64,000 bases of DNA. It comes from Liolophura sinensis. Its lineage: Eukaryota > Mollusca > Polyplacophora > Chitonida > Chitonidae. The stretch lies in the NCBI RefSeq assembly GCF_032854445.1, contig NC_088300.1:6136001-6200000 (forward strand), read 5' to 3'. Positions 13,067 to 25,346 of the stretch are shown here, piece by piece; position 1 is the stretch's first letter; every line of letters begins with the position of its first letter. Below the pieces are notes generated by a model, which saw only the letters and a list, made by a program, of their open reading frames with translations, had not been told where the DNA came from and did no database searches. The translations under genes and the position numbers were made by a program.

Positions 13067-15592
13067 TCGTTTGCTTATAGCATTTCAATTTTAGACTGTT
13101 ATGCGACTATGAACTACAATAAAATAATACCCCAGGAGTTAGCTGATCGTTAGACCCATTGTATAAGCCCTGGTTTAATGCGAGCAATCCAAGTTTCTTG
13201 GTTTAAAATCTGCAGACCTGAAAAGTTACTGAAACTATCTGGGGTTAGAGCCATTCAGTTTAAGATTTGGGAACCTAAATGTTAGATATGCATTTGGACA
13301 ACTCCGCTAACGGGCCTGACAACAAAAGATGATGTTCATATCATTTAAAAAGTTTTGGCGCAGCAGTGTGATCTGTAGTTTGGATTTCACTTTTTTAGTA
13401 TAGGAGATATTCTGATACAATTTGTCAGTGAAATCTACCCACTATCTCCCTACACAGCGACTTTCTTGAAGGTCACTGGTGCAAGCAACGATGTAGCCTC
13501 AGTTAGATTTCATGACTGAAATTAGTCAGATTCCTCTATAAATATATCCAAGTGACACCTAAAAGAGGCTCATTAACACATTTCCAATGACGTGGTGTGA
13601 TGATGAATACAAATCAAGGTGGAAATGAGCGAAAAGGAGATTGGTTGGTTAGCGAGCACCAATCTTCGAATCTACACGCATATTATTCTTATTATAAACG
13701 TCCGGTTATTTCACATATTCCCAAAACGATCGAACAATACGTCACTCCAGGTGAGCTAATCACGCTAAACGTCATTGTGACGCATATATGTCATCCTACT
13801 AGTGCCTACGGTAACATGTACCCAAATCATTTGATTTGAGTGGTAGTGACGTGCGTATTTGCAACGTAGCCATGCTTAGCGAAAACAACAAGACAGTTAA
13901 TCTGCCGGGAAGATTACGATCACGCTAAAGTGATGGGTCTCATAAGAATGTTAATAGTTTTCGGACTGAAAGAAACACTTGCTATAAATATTAAAGAAAT
14001 ACTGACCTAATTTCACGGAGTCTGCAGAAGGTGTGATCCAATGATTCTTTGGACCAAATTTGATTGTCTCATCTATGTAACATTGCATGTGGCTTCGTCC
14101 AAATTTGTTTTGTGTGCAGTATATTTTTAAGCTTAAAAGAGTCACTGAAAGAAAATTGAAAACTGATTCGAAGTGGATAGCATATGGACACAATGGTTGG
14201 GGCCATAATTTACCTCGTAGTGGTACAATATAAGTATCGGTCCAACAAAATAAGGTGCATTTACTTCGGTTCACATCGGTTGTGACTCAAGAATGAGAAA
14301 GACGAGTCTGTCATCTGCTTCACTGTTTTATGTAGCTATCCAGTTGGCTATATGTGGGTGTGTGGTGAGAAGGTGTTAATATAATATTTTCTCAATTACA
14401 TAATAATAATAATGTATAACATAGGTTTGATGTTGATCACCTATCGGTAAAAAACAACAGAAATACACAAACCAAACGACGTTTTACAAAATCAGGCTAT
14501 AATTTGATAGAACACATCTGGCATCGTAGACAGTGTAACTGTTGTTGACCACCACGCCAAATTTCGGTGTGTGTATCAAAGTAGTAAAGAGACTGGTATC
14601 CGTTAACATCCATCTCTATCTGGCCTTTTATATTACATATGTGTGTCAGGCCAAGCAGTTGCTCCGATTTCCGGAAACATTGAGTAGAGCCCAGCCTTTA
14701 CTGTAGTCAGCAATCAATTGCTGCCCTGCCAGAATACTGCCACGTCCCTCACAATGTAGCATCCTGAATTCACAGGGCTTCACAAATGACGCTGGTTCAA
14801 GCCAAACTATAACCCCATATAAGGTGCTAAATAGGGTCCACGTGCTGTGAGTTTTTATTTTCCTCTTTTTTGTAGATTTTTGCGAGGTTCAGGATTTCCT
14901 GTAATCTGCGTATTCCAGAGCTCTGAGACGTTGGTGGTCTAGGCGATGTTTTCTGGATGTTCTGTTCAAATCAACATAACTAGACATCCCTCATTCAGTG
15001 TGGCCTGACAAGGAGGATCTTGGGTACAAACTGAGGATACTCTTGCATTCCGAATGGTGTGGTCCGTGATTAACGTCGAAGAGCCACTGGGATTTGTCTG
15101 ACAGGGTTCCTGTACCGCGCTTGCTAATCCGTCCTGCCGCGTACCCATGCTGATGTAATTACACAGACGCGCACAAAGAGGCGTAGGCGAAACGCCAAGA
15201 ACCAAACCATATGGTCTTCGGGAGCTATTCAATCTTTCTTGTTGAAATTGCTTCCCTTAGCTGCTTAAGTGGGCCTGCCACGACAGCTCAAGGTATACTG
15301 ACAAAATGTTTTAATATTGTTTTTTTTTCCAAGTCACGTCGAGAGAATGACAGTAATACCAGGGAACACTGTCTACCTTACAACCTTTAGCCTGTTCCAG
15401 TCCGACATTTACAGCTTAGTACTGTGTACATTTAATTACCCCTACAAGCACCCCACCCATGTTTACGGCTGTTATAGACGTGGTATAACTGGAATAATCT
15501 CTATTAGAGCGTAATTTAAGGGATTTTTTTAGCAGACAAAAACTGTATGACACTCAAAGTTGATCAGGTGTTTACATTGTTATAATGAAACC

Positions 15593-15839
15593 TTACATAA
15601 CCGTGTTGATTCGGCATTTGACTTACATAACCGTGTTGTTCGGCATTTACCTTACATAACCGTGTTGATTCGACATTTGCCATACCTAACCGTATTGATT
15701 TGGCATTTGCCTTACATAACCGTGTTGATTCGGCATTTGCCTTACCTAACCGTGTTGATTCAGCATTCGCCTTACATAATCGTGTAGTTAGGCATTTGCC
15801 TTACATAACCGTGTTGATTCGGCATTTGCCTTACATAAC
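15593..15839 (+). repeat. 30-bp minisatellite, eight units
   Basis: The unit TTACATAACCGTGTTGATTC + GGCATTTGCC repeats with base changes and two 1-bp deletions. The period is divisible by three, so it creates a repetitive open frame that is not evidence of a protein. Confidence 0.93.
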
Positions 15840-17433
15840 AGCTCTTTGTTTCCCCAGTCTAGGTTAATCTGATAAGGAAAATGAGTAGTGATCACTTAAG
15901 TGAAAGCTGTTTTACACTTGTGGCACATAATCTGATGTCTCCAGGAATTTCAGGTGTTTCATGTGTGACAAAATTTTCTGAGCACAAAGACCCGTTTCAA
16001 TCACCTTAAGGGATACACCTCTCTCCTAACGTTTAACAGATGAAACGCCACTTACTGTGCGGTTAATGCTCAAGATGACAAGTTTGTTAGCTCAAGATAT
16101 TTGGACAGAAGAGAGGTTTAAAAAGTGCGTAGGACTTAACATCGTTTAACAGGTAATTACCCTAACGCAGACTGTTGCCCTGTGCCTTTCCTTACACTGA
16201 GCTAAGCATTTTTATGCAGTCACCTTTAGGCTATTGCGCCGATTGATTTAAACACGTGGTTTAGATGCCTGTCTGGTTGTGTTGGGCGGGCGCCGTCTTC
16301 ACGCAAATCTCTTGGTTGTAATGCTTGGAAACTACTGTTCTTACCAAGGCTGGGATGGATTTTCATCTCATACACACAAGAAGAGTGGAACATAATGACC
16401 AACTACAGCTGTGACAGAGATGAAAACAACTACTGTGAAATAGTAATCGTATACCCCGGTTAAAGGGAATCTACATTTGCTCATCTCGCGCTCCCGAGTG
16501 AACATAGAGATAGAATAGCCTCCTATGTGTTACAGCAGGTCTAGTCAATATATTGATCACTAATTGCACCGTGCTGATGCCACTTCAGCCTATAGTGCCA
16601 CCGGCACTACTTAGGTGCTCTCCATGCCCTGGAGATGACGGCAATACAACCCCTGTCTTCTGCTTCATAATTCATTTCTTACGAGTCACCTTTGTGTCAT
16701 CCATGATCAGACTTGAACGACGGTCTGGAAAAAGACGCAATCTGAAAAGAATGACACTAGATAAAAAAAACTTCTTTGTTATTTTACCTATGAGGGCAAT
16801 ATACACACGCCCGGCAATAGAGTCGTGGTCTTGCAAGTTTTCGCTGAATACCATAACCAGTGGCGGTAACGAAGAGCACGGAACTTCTGGCAGTTTGCAA
16901 ATACAGGTTAATCAATGGCTGAAGTGGTCTGGGGCTCTCACGTAGGGAAAAGCATTGCAAGGCCTCTGAGTCCTAGCCGGGAAAGAACACAGCGTGTGTG
17001 TGATTGGATAGACATGTACATTGATTCTAACATTTCTTCCTGTAATGGCTAATAAGCATGGATATGTTGGGAACCCCTAACCTGCACCAACTGGATGGGC
17101 AGGTTGGTGATAAAAAGCATATCTGACATAGAGCCTACTGCGCGTTACTAGGCATACTGTACTGTTCTTTAGCTTCCTCTGTTGTCATCAATCCTGCGGT
17201 GATTTGGGGTTTTGGAAGTCTGGTTATGCGCGTTAATAGACATGCTGTACTTTTACTATACCCAACTTCTCTAGTTACTTAGAGCAAAATCTGTTTTAAG
17301 CAGAATAAAATACTTTTTGCATAATTTCATGAAGTAAAGTTTTCACCAAACCACTTTAAGAGAGCCAAAAGATTTAATTATATGCGGAACCCAAAGGTCA
17401 GCATCTTCAGTTCTAAAGGTTGGCTCTACCATT

Positions 17434-17592
17434 CAGTGTACGAATCAGGGTCCATTTTCACAAAGATGTCGTACTTGTACGATATCCCACATATAGGACA
17501 ATGGTACGTTAATAGTGACGTACAAGATATCGTGGAACAAATGTACGAAAAATATGTCTTACGCCTCTTTGTGAAACTGGGCTCCGACACTG
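17434..17592. mobile_element. MITE-like inverted-repeat element
   Basis: The left end (CAGTGTACGAATCAGGGTCC then ATTTTCACAAAGATGTCGTA) is matched in reverse by the right end (TACGCCTCTTTGTGAAACTG then GGCTCCGACACTG). Shorter palindromes (GTACGATATC, GATATCGTGG) lie inside. It codes for nothing; the open frame across it is accidental. No clear target duplication was seen. Confidence 0.6.
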
Positions 17593-19475
17593 TCAATAAT
17601 GGGGCATCACTTAGGTAAATATGTACTGGTAAATATATCTCATTACATTAGTATAGCCTTAGGCCTGCTATCAGTGGTCTATTGAAAGATCCACTCAGAA
17701 ATACTATCGGGATACAGTGAGAAAGCGTCATGGAACGAACAGGAAGTACAGAAACGAAACATTGCTGTTAAAATATGGATCATATAGCATCGCTGCCTCG
17801 ATTTGAATACCGTCTGTGCGGGTAGTCCTATTCTAAAGGAAGAAAAGGAAACGCTATTAACTTTATGACATACATATAGTGCGATGGTATTAAAACAAAT
17901 CACTAATTCAATCAGTTTTAATTGATATAACATTTCCATACTTCTAGTTTCGACGATGATTGTGAGTCTGTAATCGATCTAAACCGAGCGTTTGAGAAGA
18001 AAAAATCATGTTTGTAAAACGTTCAATTAGGATTGAATAACGTACAACTTATTACGGTCTTTATGATGAATCTAACACGATGGGTTTAATGTATTTATGT
18101 ACCCAAGGGTTTGTATATTATTTCTTAAAATAACGATATGGTACAGAGCTAAGAAGCTCTTGAAAAAGTTGTTTAAGACATCCCTTGATACCATTTATAC
18201 CTTTTCCCTATAGATGGCCTATGCACCTCCCCCCCCCTTAGTCAGTCATAACAGAATTTTTTGTCTTATAAACTAACGCTAGGGGGATATCTACGCTTCC
18301 CCGTTAACCATCTGAAGACAGCCAAGAATGAAGTAATGACTTTACGACGACGTATACGGCGGGGAAGGGAAACAAATCTGATATCAAAAGTTAAATAGCA
18401 GGAATTACAGGTAAAGGCAATTCATTTATCCACATTAATATAGGACTAAGATTGCATGATACTGATGATTCACTCATGGATATTGGTAAATAATAATAAT
18501 AATAAATAAATGTGTCGCATTTCTGAATGACTGACAAGACTCACATAATTGAAACGTAATAACATATCCGTTGGCTCTGATGTAACAGAGCAGGTGTCAT
18601 TGTCTGAGTGCTGGCTAACACAACATTGTCTTGCTCATCTCCATATTGTTTACTCACGAAAATCTATAATTTTAACAGATGGTTGGAATACGTTCATAAA
18701 TACAGAAACGAAATATAGCTTTACTAATGTATGCTTGGAGTTTTGCGTCGTACTTGACTGGCTTATTTAAAGCTCCCTGACTGAAATCGCCTGGTAAAGA
18801 TTAAACATAACTACGCTAGACTAGAATTTGATTCGATAAACCTGTTATGAACGTGACACATACTGACTGCGAAGTATTTCTAATGCGACATACAGAACTA
18901 TCATAGAGCTATCCTCACACGTATTCAGTTTCAAGCCTCTGACGACATGACCTGTAATGTCACGGCCAAAGGTCAACGCAGCTCTCTCCAAATTCGCCGC
19001 GCAAAACATTGGAATTGTTGCCAGAGGGCAGAGAAAAAATAATCAGGTAAATGTTCAGACATTTTCTCAGCCTTGCTTTCCTCTCTATTAAGAGTATACA
19101 TGTCGTGGTTTTACTAGACAGCCGTACAGAATGGTTAAAACGTAGTTAATCCATCTGTTTTCTCGCTACATATTGTCATTTTCTGAATCCTTCAATCTTT
19201 TCTTCGTGTCAGTTACGTAGCACAGTCCTTAGCATTACGCGGTGAATGGGGTTTACCAAAAAAGTATACTCCCCATACCGTCTTGATAAAAGATAGCCCA
19301 CCATCTTGCCACATCACTCTGACACCGGGCCAATCAGTACTTTGATTTTCCACTTCTGCTGAGCGCTAAACGCGGAATTTCAGCGATTTCCAAGTTATAC
19401 ATGCGTTCTAGATAATATCTTAGAAGTCACCCGGGTCGCTGCTATTGCGCTTACCGGTTGAACGCTCGCAACATC

Positions 19476-19527
19476 ATGGTCATCATGTTGCCGTTCTTAA
19501 CAATTGTGCAATTACACTGCTCAAAAG
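19476..19527 (+). CDS. Possible first coding exon with a signal peptide, unknown gene
   Basis: An ATG opens 17 codons reading MVIMLPFLTIVQLHCSK, a short hydrophobic stretch like a signal peptide. The frame runs straight into a consensus donor, AAAAG|GTAAGA, in phase 1. Phase-1 introns just after the signal peptide are typical of secreted animal proteins. No convincing second exon was found before the receptor gene, so the partner exons could lie further on or the match could be chance. The stretch also sits on an imperfect palindrome (19468-19491). Confidence 0.25.
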
Positions 19528-20769
19528 GTAAGATCTTTTATATCACGTATTGGCTATGGCAATACATGTGATTAACTAAGTACATTCAGAAATCGTTAAA
19601 CCGAGAGCTCTACCAAGAATCTCCATTCCTTGGATATGAGCCATCGACTAAGACAGACCATTACTGGTCTGCTGCCCGTCCTTCTCTTTGATCGCGTCTG
19701 CATACTTTTCCCCATCAAGATGCTCGTATAACTCAGTTTGTTCCGGTTATGCCAAGCGAGAGTTATCGCTGTCTTCCAGCCGGCTTACTTCTCCAGCTGC
19801 AGTCTTTGTGTGTTTGAATATCTGCAGTAACACCTGAGAAGTTCCCGAGTGTTGACAAAGACAGAACGAATTCCGTCATGGGATGTTTTTGTAAATATTA
19901 CCAAAAATTAACTATTGGATTTCGTTTACTCAAAGAAAAACGATATGTTGACATTATCGTACGGAGTAGACAGACTAAACATAATTTTCTGATAAATTGC
20001 TGCTGAGCTGCTTGAGCCTGATCAAGCCGTGATAATTTACAAAGATGTTTCTCCCAGCAGGAATAAAAGCGGGTGTCAAGGTGTCATCATATTAACTCGT
20101 GTGTTTATATATAACGCACGGACAACCTGTGGTGTTACACAAAACATAACGGTAACTCGGTGCATCTTGAGTGATATTATAGCCGGCAACCAGTACTTCT
20201 AATATAGTGGATATAAATGTGTAAAACATAAACTCATTTCGGATGTAGAGTTTTAGCCACCCATGATTCAACAGTTTTTGGTCATTTCCAGGCCAAGTTC
20301 ATCACAGACTGTAAGTAGATGCTGAACATGACATTGTGTTGGAATACACATTAACTTGGATTACGGGATTCAGTGGGATACTTGCTGGTTCAGTGGTGCA
20401 GAAAAACATGAGGAATTAAAAAAGGCTTGTATATTAGTTTTTATAATAACCAGAAAGTAGCATGTGTTAAACAAACCGTTCATTTAATTCCTTAAAATCT
20501 GCCACCGAAAATCTCATTACTTGTAGTTGCTTAAACATGTCCGAATTGGGCCCTGGTGTGTCTTAGCACTTGGACACATTTGAACGTAAATAAGCAGAAC
20601 CACAAAGGCCGTTTAAGCTTTTTTACTAATTTAACACATACTTTAACTGATTACCTATCGTCTATATTATCTAATATCACTTTAGGGGGTTGTCATTTGC
20701 CAAGAAAACTGTTTATCAAAATATCACAAAATATCACAAGTATCCCTCTCACCCATGCAAGTCTATCCT
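19528..20769. other. Upstream region of the receptor gene
   Basis: No recognisable gene or repeat. If the signal-peptide exon at 19476 is real this begins its intron. Confidence 0.5.
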
Positions 20770-21295
20770 GCAGCGTTCCACGAAGTTTCCCTCTCTCCTC
20801 TAGAATATGCACAGTACCATAAAGATTCCCGGTCTCTTTTAGAATATGGAAAATATCAAGAAGCTTCTCGATCTCCCCTGGAATATGTAAAGTATCACGA
20901 AACGTCCCGGTCTCCTATAGAATATACAAAGTGCCACAAACCTTCCCGGCTTACCGTATAGTACCCAATGTATTTCCCCTAGAATGGGCAAAGTATCACG
21001 AGGCGATTCTGGTTTACACTGTAATGGTTTAATAGTATTTTGCGACATTCCTGTTTACCAGAGTGGGCGAAGTATCACAAGCCGTCTCGGTTTTACTTAG
21101 AATGTACACGATATTACCAGGCGTCCCGGTTTAACCCATAATGAACAAAGTATCACGAGGTGTTCCGGTTCAACACAGAATTAACCAAGTATCACGTGGC
21201 AGCCCTGTTTACTCCAGAATGTGAAAAGTATCACAAGTTGCCCCGGTTTAACATAGAAAGTGCAAGTTATTACGGAGTGTTCCATTTATCCTGCA
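20770..21295 (+). repeat. Degenerate 39-bp tandem repeat upstream of the receptor gene
   Basis: About 13 diverged units share AGAATATG.AAAGTATCAC and TTCCCGGT motifs. The first four keep an exact 39-bp period and an open frame with a 13-residue repeat (like SPLEYVKYHETSR); later units break the frame. The array ends about 190 bp before the TATA-like site. Confidence 0.75.
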
Positions 21296-21381
21296 CTGTC
21301 AATTAATACATACATTCGTTTCCATTTATAATTTCAATCAATCTGAAAGATTTTCATTTTGAACTCGTATTTCAGTGTGTG

Positions 21382-21386
21382 ATTGG
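21382..21386 (-). promoter_or_regulatory. Possible CCAAT box, reverse orientation
   Basis: ATTGG (in GATTGGCT) lies about 105 bp upstream of the TATA-like element at 21487. The spacing suits a promoter, but the pentamer is common by chance. Confidence 0.2.
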
Positions 21387-21486
21387 CTGTAATTAAACAC
21401 GCCTCCATCTGAAAGATATCATATCGATTGACACACGGAGCACATCTGTTCGTCGGCGGTATATGTATTACTGAATATGTCTCCTG

Positions 21487-21493
21487 TATATAA
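21487..21493 (+). promoter_or_regulatory. Possible TATA box of the receptor gene
   Basis: TATATAA followed by G lies about 560 bp upstream of the receptor ATG, on the same strand. It would place transcription start near 21517-21523. A donor-like AAGGTAAAT (exon end 21565) and an acceptor-like CTTTCAG (exon start 21733) follow, which would make a 167-bp intron in the leader. This is motif evidence only. Confidence 0.3.
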
Positions 21494-21732
21494 GTCACTC
21501 GGCGGCAAATTCTGGAGTACTTTCGAAAGATATGTCAACGGAAAAGCCAACCGCCGGTCAGGAAGGTAAATTAATCAAGCGACGTGAAGAACTATATTGC
21601 CGGTGGAATGATGACTTCTTGGACTAATCATTTGTTAGGACCTCACTTCCTCAAGAGGCCGCCAAGTTAAAGTAAACCTGTCCCTACCCTGTATGTGTTT
21701 GAAGAGTAATCCTGATTCTCCCTATCTTTCAG

Positions 21733-22049
21733 CTCCTTCAGCGCTGACCGGCGGGCATGTCTTGTGTATGGGGCCTCTCGATCAATGCTTCGGACAGCGC
21801 AGTTCTGTGGAGTCTCCCCGACCGGCATGAGGTGCCGTCCCCGAGGTAAACAGCAGGATCATGCCTTCATCTGGTGCCAATCCGGTGGAAATTTTGGATT
21901 TATTGTAGCTGACAGATCAAAGATAAAATTTCTTCCATAAAAGCTGTTTGGATGACACTTTACACAAATTACGCGGAGTTGTGTTGTGTTGTGATTTTAC
22001 TGTGAAGAACCTCTTACCTGGAGTGCGGGAGTTGGAGTAAGGATGCAGC
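21733..22049 (+). promoter_or_regulatory. Putative 5' leader with several upstream ORFs
   Basis: If this region is transcribed as the receptor leader it holds three short upstream ORFs: 21861-21908 (15 codons plus stop), 21952-22005 (17 codons plus stop) and 22043-22084 (13 codons plus stop). The last starts 7 bases before the main ATG and overlaps it in another frame. This layout usually lowers translation of the main ORF and can make it depend on reinitiation or leaky scanning. The main ATG has the stronger context (A at -3, G at +4). The leader boundary is inferred. Confidence 0.4.
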
Positions 22050-23079
22050 ATGGTGATAAGCGACGCTCCCACTACTCGTCATAAGCGGTTGGTGGCACCC
22101 AAAGTTTCGCTCATCACAGCTTATGTGATGGATGGAGACTTTCTTAATTTTACTCTGGATTTAAATTTATCCACTTACAACACGACAAATGAGACCCAGA
22201 TTGAAGACATCAGCGGAGCGGTGGCGGCCGCCGTGTTTCTTGGGGCGATCGTCTGTATGACGATAAGTGGTAACGTCTTGGTTCTTCTTGCCGTATTCGT
22301 GAATTCACACCTGAGAAGTACTACCAACTATTTTATTGTCAACTTGGCTATTGCGGATCTTTTGTTGGGAACAACAGTTTTGCCTTTTTCCGCCACTCTG
22401 GAAGTATTGGACTACTGGCCTTTTGGTCAGAACTTTTGTGATATATGGGCGGCCGTGGATGTACTTTGTTGTACAGCCTCCATTATGAGCTTATGTGCCA
22501 TCAGTTTGGACCGCTATATCGGTGTAACCAGACCTCTGCAACATTCTACCATCATGTCCGAGAAGAGAGCTGGTTGTTGTATTGTGTTCATTTGGATATT
22601 ATCTTTGGCCATCTCCCTGGGCCCATTAATAGGCTGGAAGGAACCACCCGATCCTAACCCTAGGATCTGTACCGTCACCACTCAGCTCGGCTATGTGTTA
22701 TTCTCCGTCTGTGGCTCGTTTTACATACCACTTCTCATTATCCTTGTTGTTTATTTTCGGATATACAGAGAAGCCATTAAGCAATCCAGATTTCTTGCAA
22801 CCGGTGTGAAGACGTCAAAACTTAATGAGGCCAAGGAGATTACGTTACGAATACACACCGGTCGTACCCAGAGTTCCCCTGGGCAGGGGGCTTATCAGAG
22901 CAGCAGTTCCAGCGACGGTGGGGTGTCTGAGGGGTCGGGCAGGAAAGTTATCTCCAGAGTGACCCTTGCTGGCAAAATAGCAAAGTTTAATCGCGAGAAG
23001 AAAGCAGCCAAAACTCTGGGTATCGTCGTGGGTGTATTCATTCTCTGCTGGTTTCCATTTTTCTTCATGTTACCAATAG
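22050..23079 (+). CDS. ADRA1: Alpha-1 adrenergic receptor, coding exon 1 (N-terminus to TM6)
   Basis: This exon encodes residues 1-343 and the first base of codon 344 of a class A aminergic GPCR. The family sits in the plasma membrane, binds catecholamines and couples mainly to Gq. Visible landmarks are four N-glycosylation sequons (N33, N39, N44, N47), N75 (TM1), D103 (TM2), the amine-binding D137 in a stretch ending in CCTASIM, DRY at 154-156, W182, the likely C130-C207 disulfide, serines S219 and S223 in TM5, P227, and CWFP at 333-336 followed by F337/F338. The loop-3 segment TLRIH and the KKAAKTLGIVVG stretch are alpha-1 hallmarks. The exon ends ATAG|GTAAGC, phase 1. The start at 22050 has A at -3 and G at +4; M27 (22128) is an alternative start. 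The receptor identity is close to certain. Whether the natural ligand is noradrenaline or octopamine cannot be read from the sequence. Confidence 0.96.
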
Positions 23080-24730
23080 GTAAGCTCTAATCATGTTTTG
23101 TTTAAGATAATAAAAGGTTAAGAAAACAGATGTTGAATACGGGCCCAAAACTCTTTTGTAACATAACAATGTCCTATTATTTGGGCAATAAAATGTTATC
23201 CACCACTCTCTTCATGTAATGACGAAAACATTCAGTTTAGAGAGAAAAATAATTTACGCATTTATGATGTAGAGATATCGTCATTTCGGAGATATCATGT
23301 GGGAAAGAAATACCTACATCTGTTAACTCTGGAGCCTGTGGTGCATACAAACTGTCTAAATACCAACCAACAGCGAAAATGTCAAAAAATCCTGATAAGA
23401 GATATCAAATTACAATGTAAAGGAACAAACATACAGAAAATATTGCCAAAACAACAGCGTTATTTAATTTCTTAAATTGTGTACAATATAATTGTTTAAA
23501 GCTGTAAAGAAGAATGTTTAAAGATGTTTTTTATTTTGCCTTCGACAGTTACACTCACAAATTTTGGTGGTTATAGAAGATTAGAGCTGATTTTTACACA
23601 GAATCTAGATAATCATGCTATCTAAAACGAGTCGTTATGTAGCTACGGTAAATGTGGACAGTAACAACGGATATCAAGGTCAGGTTATTACCGTTAGTAA
23701 CTTGGGCCTGTGCATCTGTGTCATCAATAAAAGCTGTCGAGCGTTTCTGTTTTAGCAAAAGAAAGTATTAAACATCTGTTTTCTTAATCCTATAACAGAT
23801 TTTATAATACCTTTATTTATGTTCCAAATATGACAACGTACAGTTAAAAACGTCTTTACATGCCGATCCTTGTTTATATGTCTTGTGAATATACGACAAT
23901 CAAAAGCGAAGCCTTTTTCTTACTTTAGGTCTAACAGATGTTTCTGTTGATTTAGACTGTTTTAAGGCTTAATGTGAATTTATCTAATTGACCACATCGG
24001 ATTATATTTATCGGATTAGAGAAGAGTAAAGCTTGAATCATGACAAGAATATGCATCCTGTTTACTTAGACTGTTTTCACTTTGCCACTTATCGTCAGTT
24101 GGATATACGTCAAAATAGCTATCACAGTTTATGAGATTATAAATGTTGTTTTAGATTAAAAATTTGTAAAATTCCAATATATACTACATGATAGGGTTGA
24201 TGTTTACTTAGGAAGCGATCGAACCATGTCCATAAAATACACTACATTTACAAATTGGGAGGGACTTTTTCCTGTCTTATTTTTAAGTGCAGTATTTATG
24301 CCATTATTGAAAGCTATTAAGGCCCAATTGAAATCAAAGAACTGGATACGCTAAACGATCTACACGATCGTGTTTCCTTACCGGTGCTCCCTTGTGCTAT
24401 CTGTTCTGCTCTGCGATGTCAATTTTGTTTTGTCAGACATATATGCAGTATTGATTATTTTGCTAGCATTAAATTACCGATAAATAGTCCAAGATGAAAC
24501 AAATTTACATTTTTTTTACTTTAAATTAGATTCCGGTCCGTTGAGATATTACATCATAAATGCAATTCTATCTGAACATTAATGGCAATCTTCTCTTCTG
24601 TATAACCAAAATATGCACGTATATTATTTCAAATTTTAGATTGCATGCTAGCGTTTGAAGCTTTGTTAAACGTCGTTTTGATAATATTTCCTATATTCGA
24701 CTAATTTCGAATATTTGCGATGTATAGATC

Positions 24731-24732
<2 letters not shown>

Positions 24733-24811
<79 letters not shown>

Positions 24812-24853
24812 CATTCAAAAATATCATTTACTCTCAATCAATGTCCATATATG

Positions 24854-24952
<99 letters not shown>

Positions 24953-24987
24953 CATTCAAAAATATCATTTACTCTCAATCAATGTCC
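24733..24987 (+). repeat. Two long AT microsatellites with a duplicated 37-bp segment
   Basis: AT tracts at 24733-24809 and about 24847-24950 are each followed by the same 37 bases, at 24810-24846 and 24951-24987 (CGCATTCAAAAATATCATTT onward). The two 37-mers are identical, so a 141-bp unit was duplicated. The run of Tyr-Ile codons is an artefact. Confidence 0.93.
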
Positions 24988-25346
24988 GTTATTTACGGAG
25001 AGCCAGTGTAAGATTTTCTGCTGGAACAATGATTTCCGTGCTGAATAATAATCGTTATAAAGAAAATAATCTGGATGGCATTTAAGTCTCTTGAGATCGA
25101 AACCAGATTAACATTCGGCAAGTTTGATCGGTCGTCAGTACGTCAGAGAATAAGGAGTCTTTGATGTAGCCTGATTTGCACATAACTATTTAAGCGGTAG
25201 ATCTATACTGTATGGTGGGGAATTGCTGCTCAGATTGAAGCAAACCTATTGTGGCATTCAAAGCCTTCCCATCCCGTCTAGTATACAACTGGAATCTTTG
25301 CCTGGATTAGTGAAATCGATGCTTTCTCTTAATTTCCGGTTGACAG

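Larger units (their letters stand above)
13078..19475. other. Intergenic DNA
   Basis: Holds the 30-bp array and the MITE-like element. The 130-codon frame at 16553-16945 resembles nothing known and has no splice or promoter support. Confidence 0.6.

Noticed and set aside
16553-16945. 130-codon plus frame
   Set aside because: Nothing recognised, and overlapping open frame on the other strand; treated as chance.
22445-22657. 70-codon frame inside receptor exon 1
   Set aside because: Shadow of the receptor in another frame.
24720-25085. 121-codon frame of Tyr-Ile repeats
   Set aside because: Translation of an AT microsatellite.
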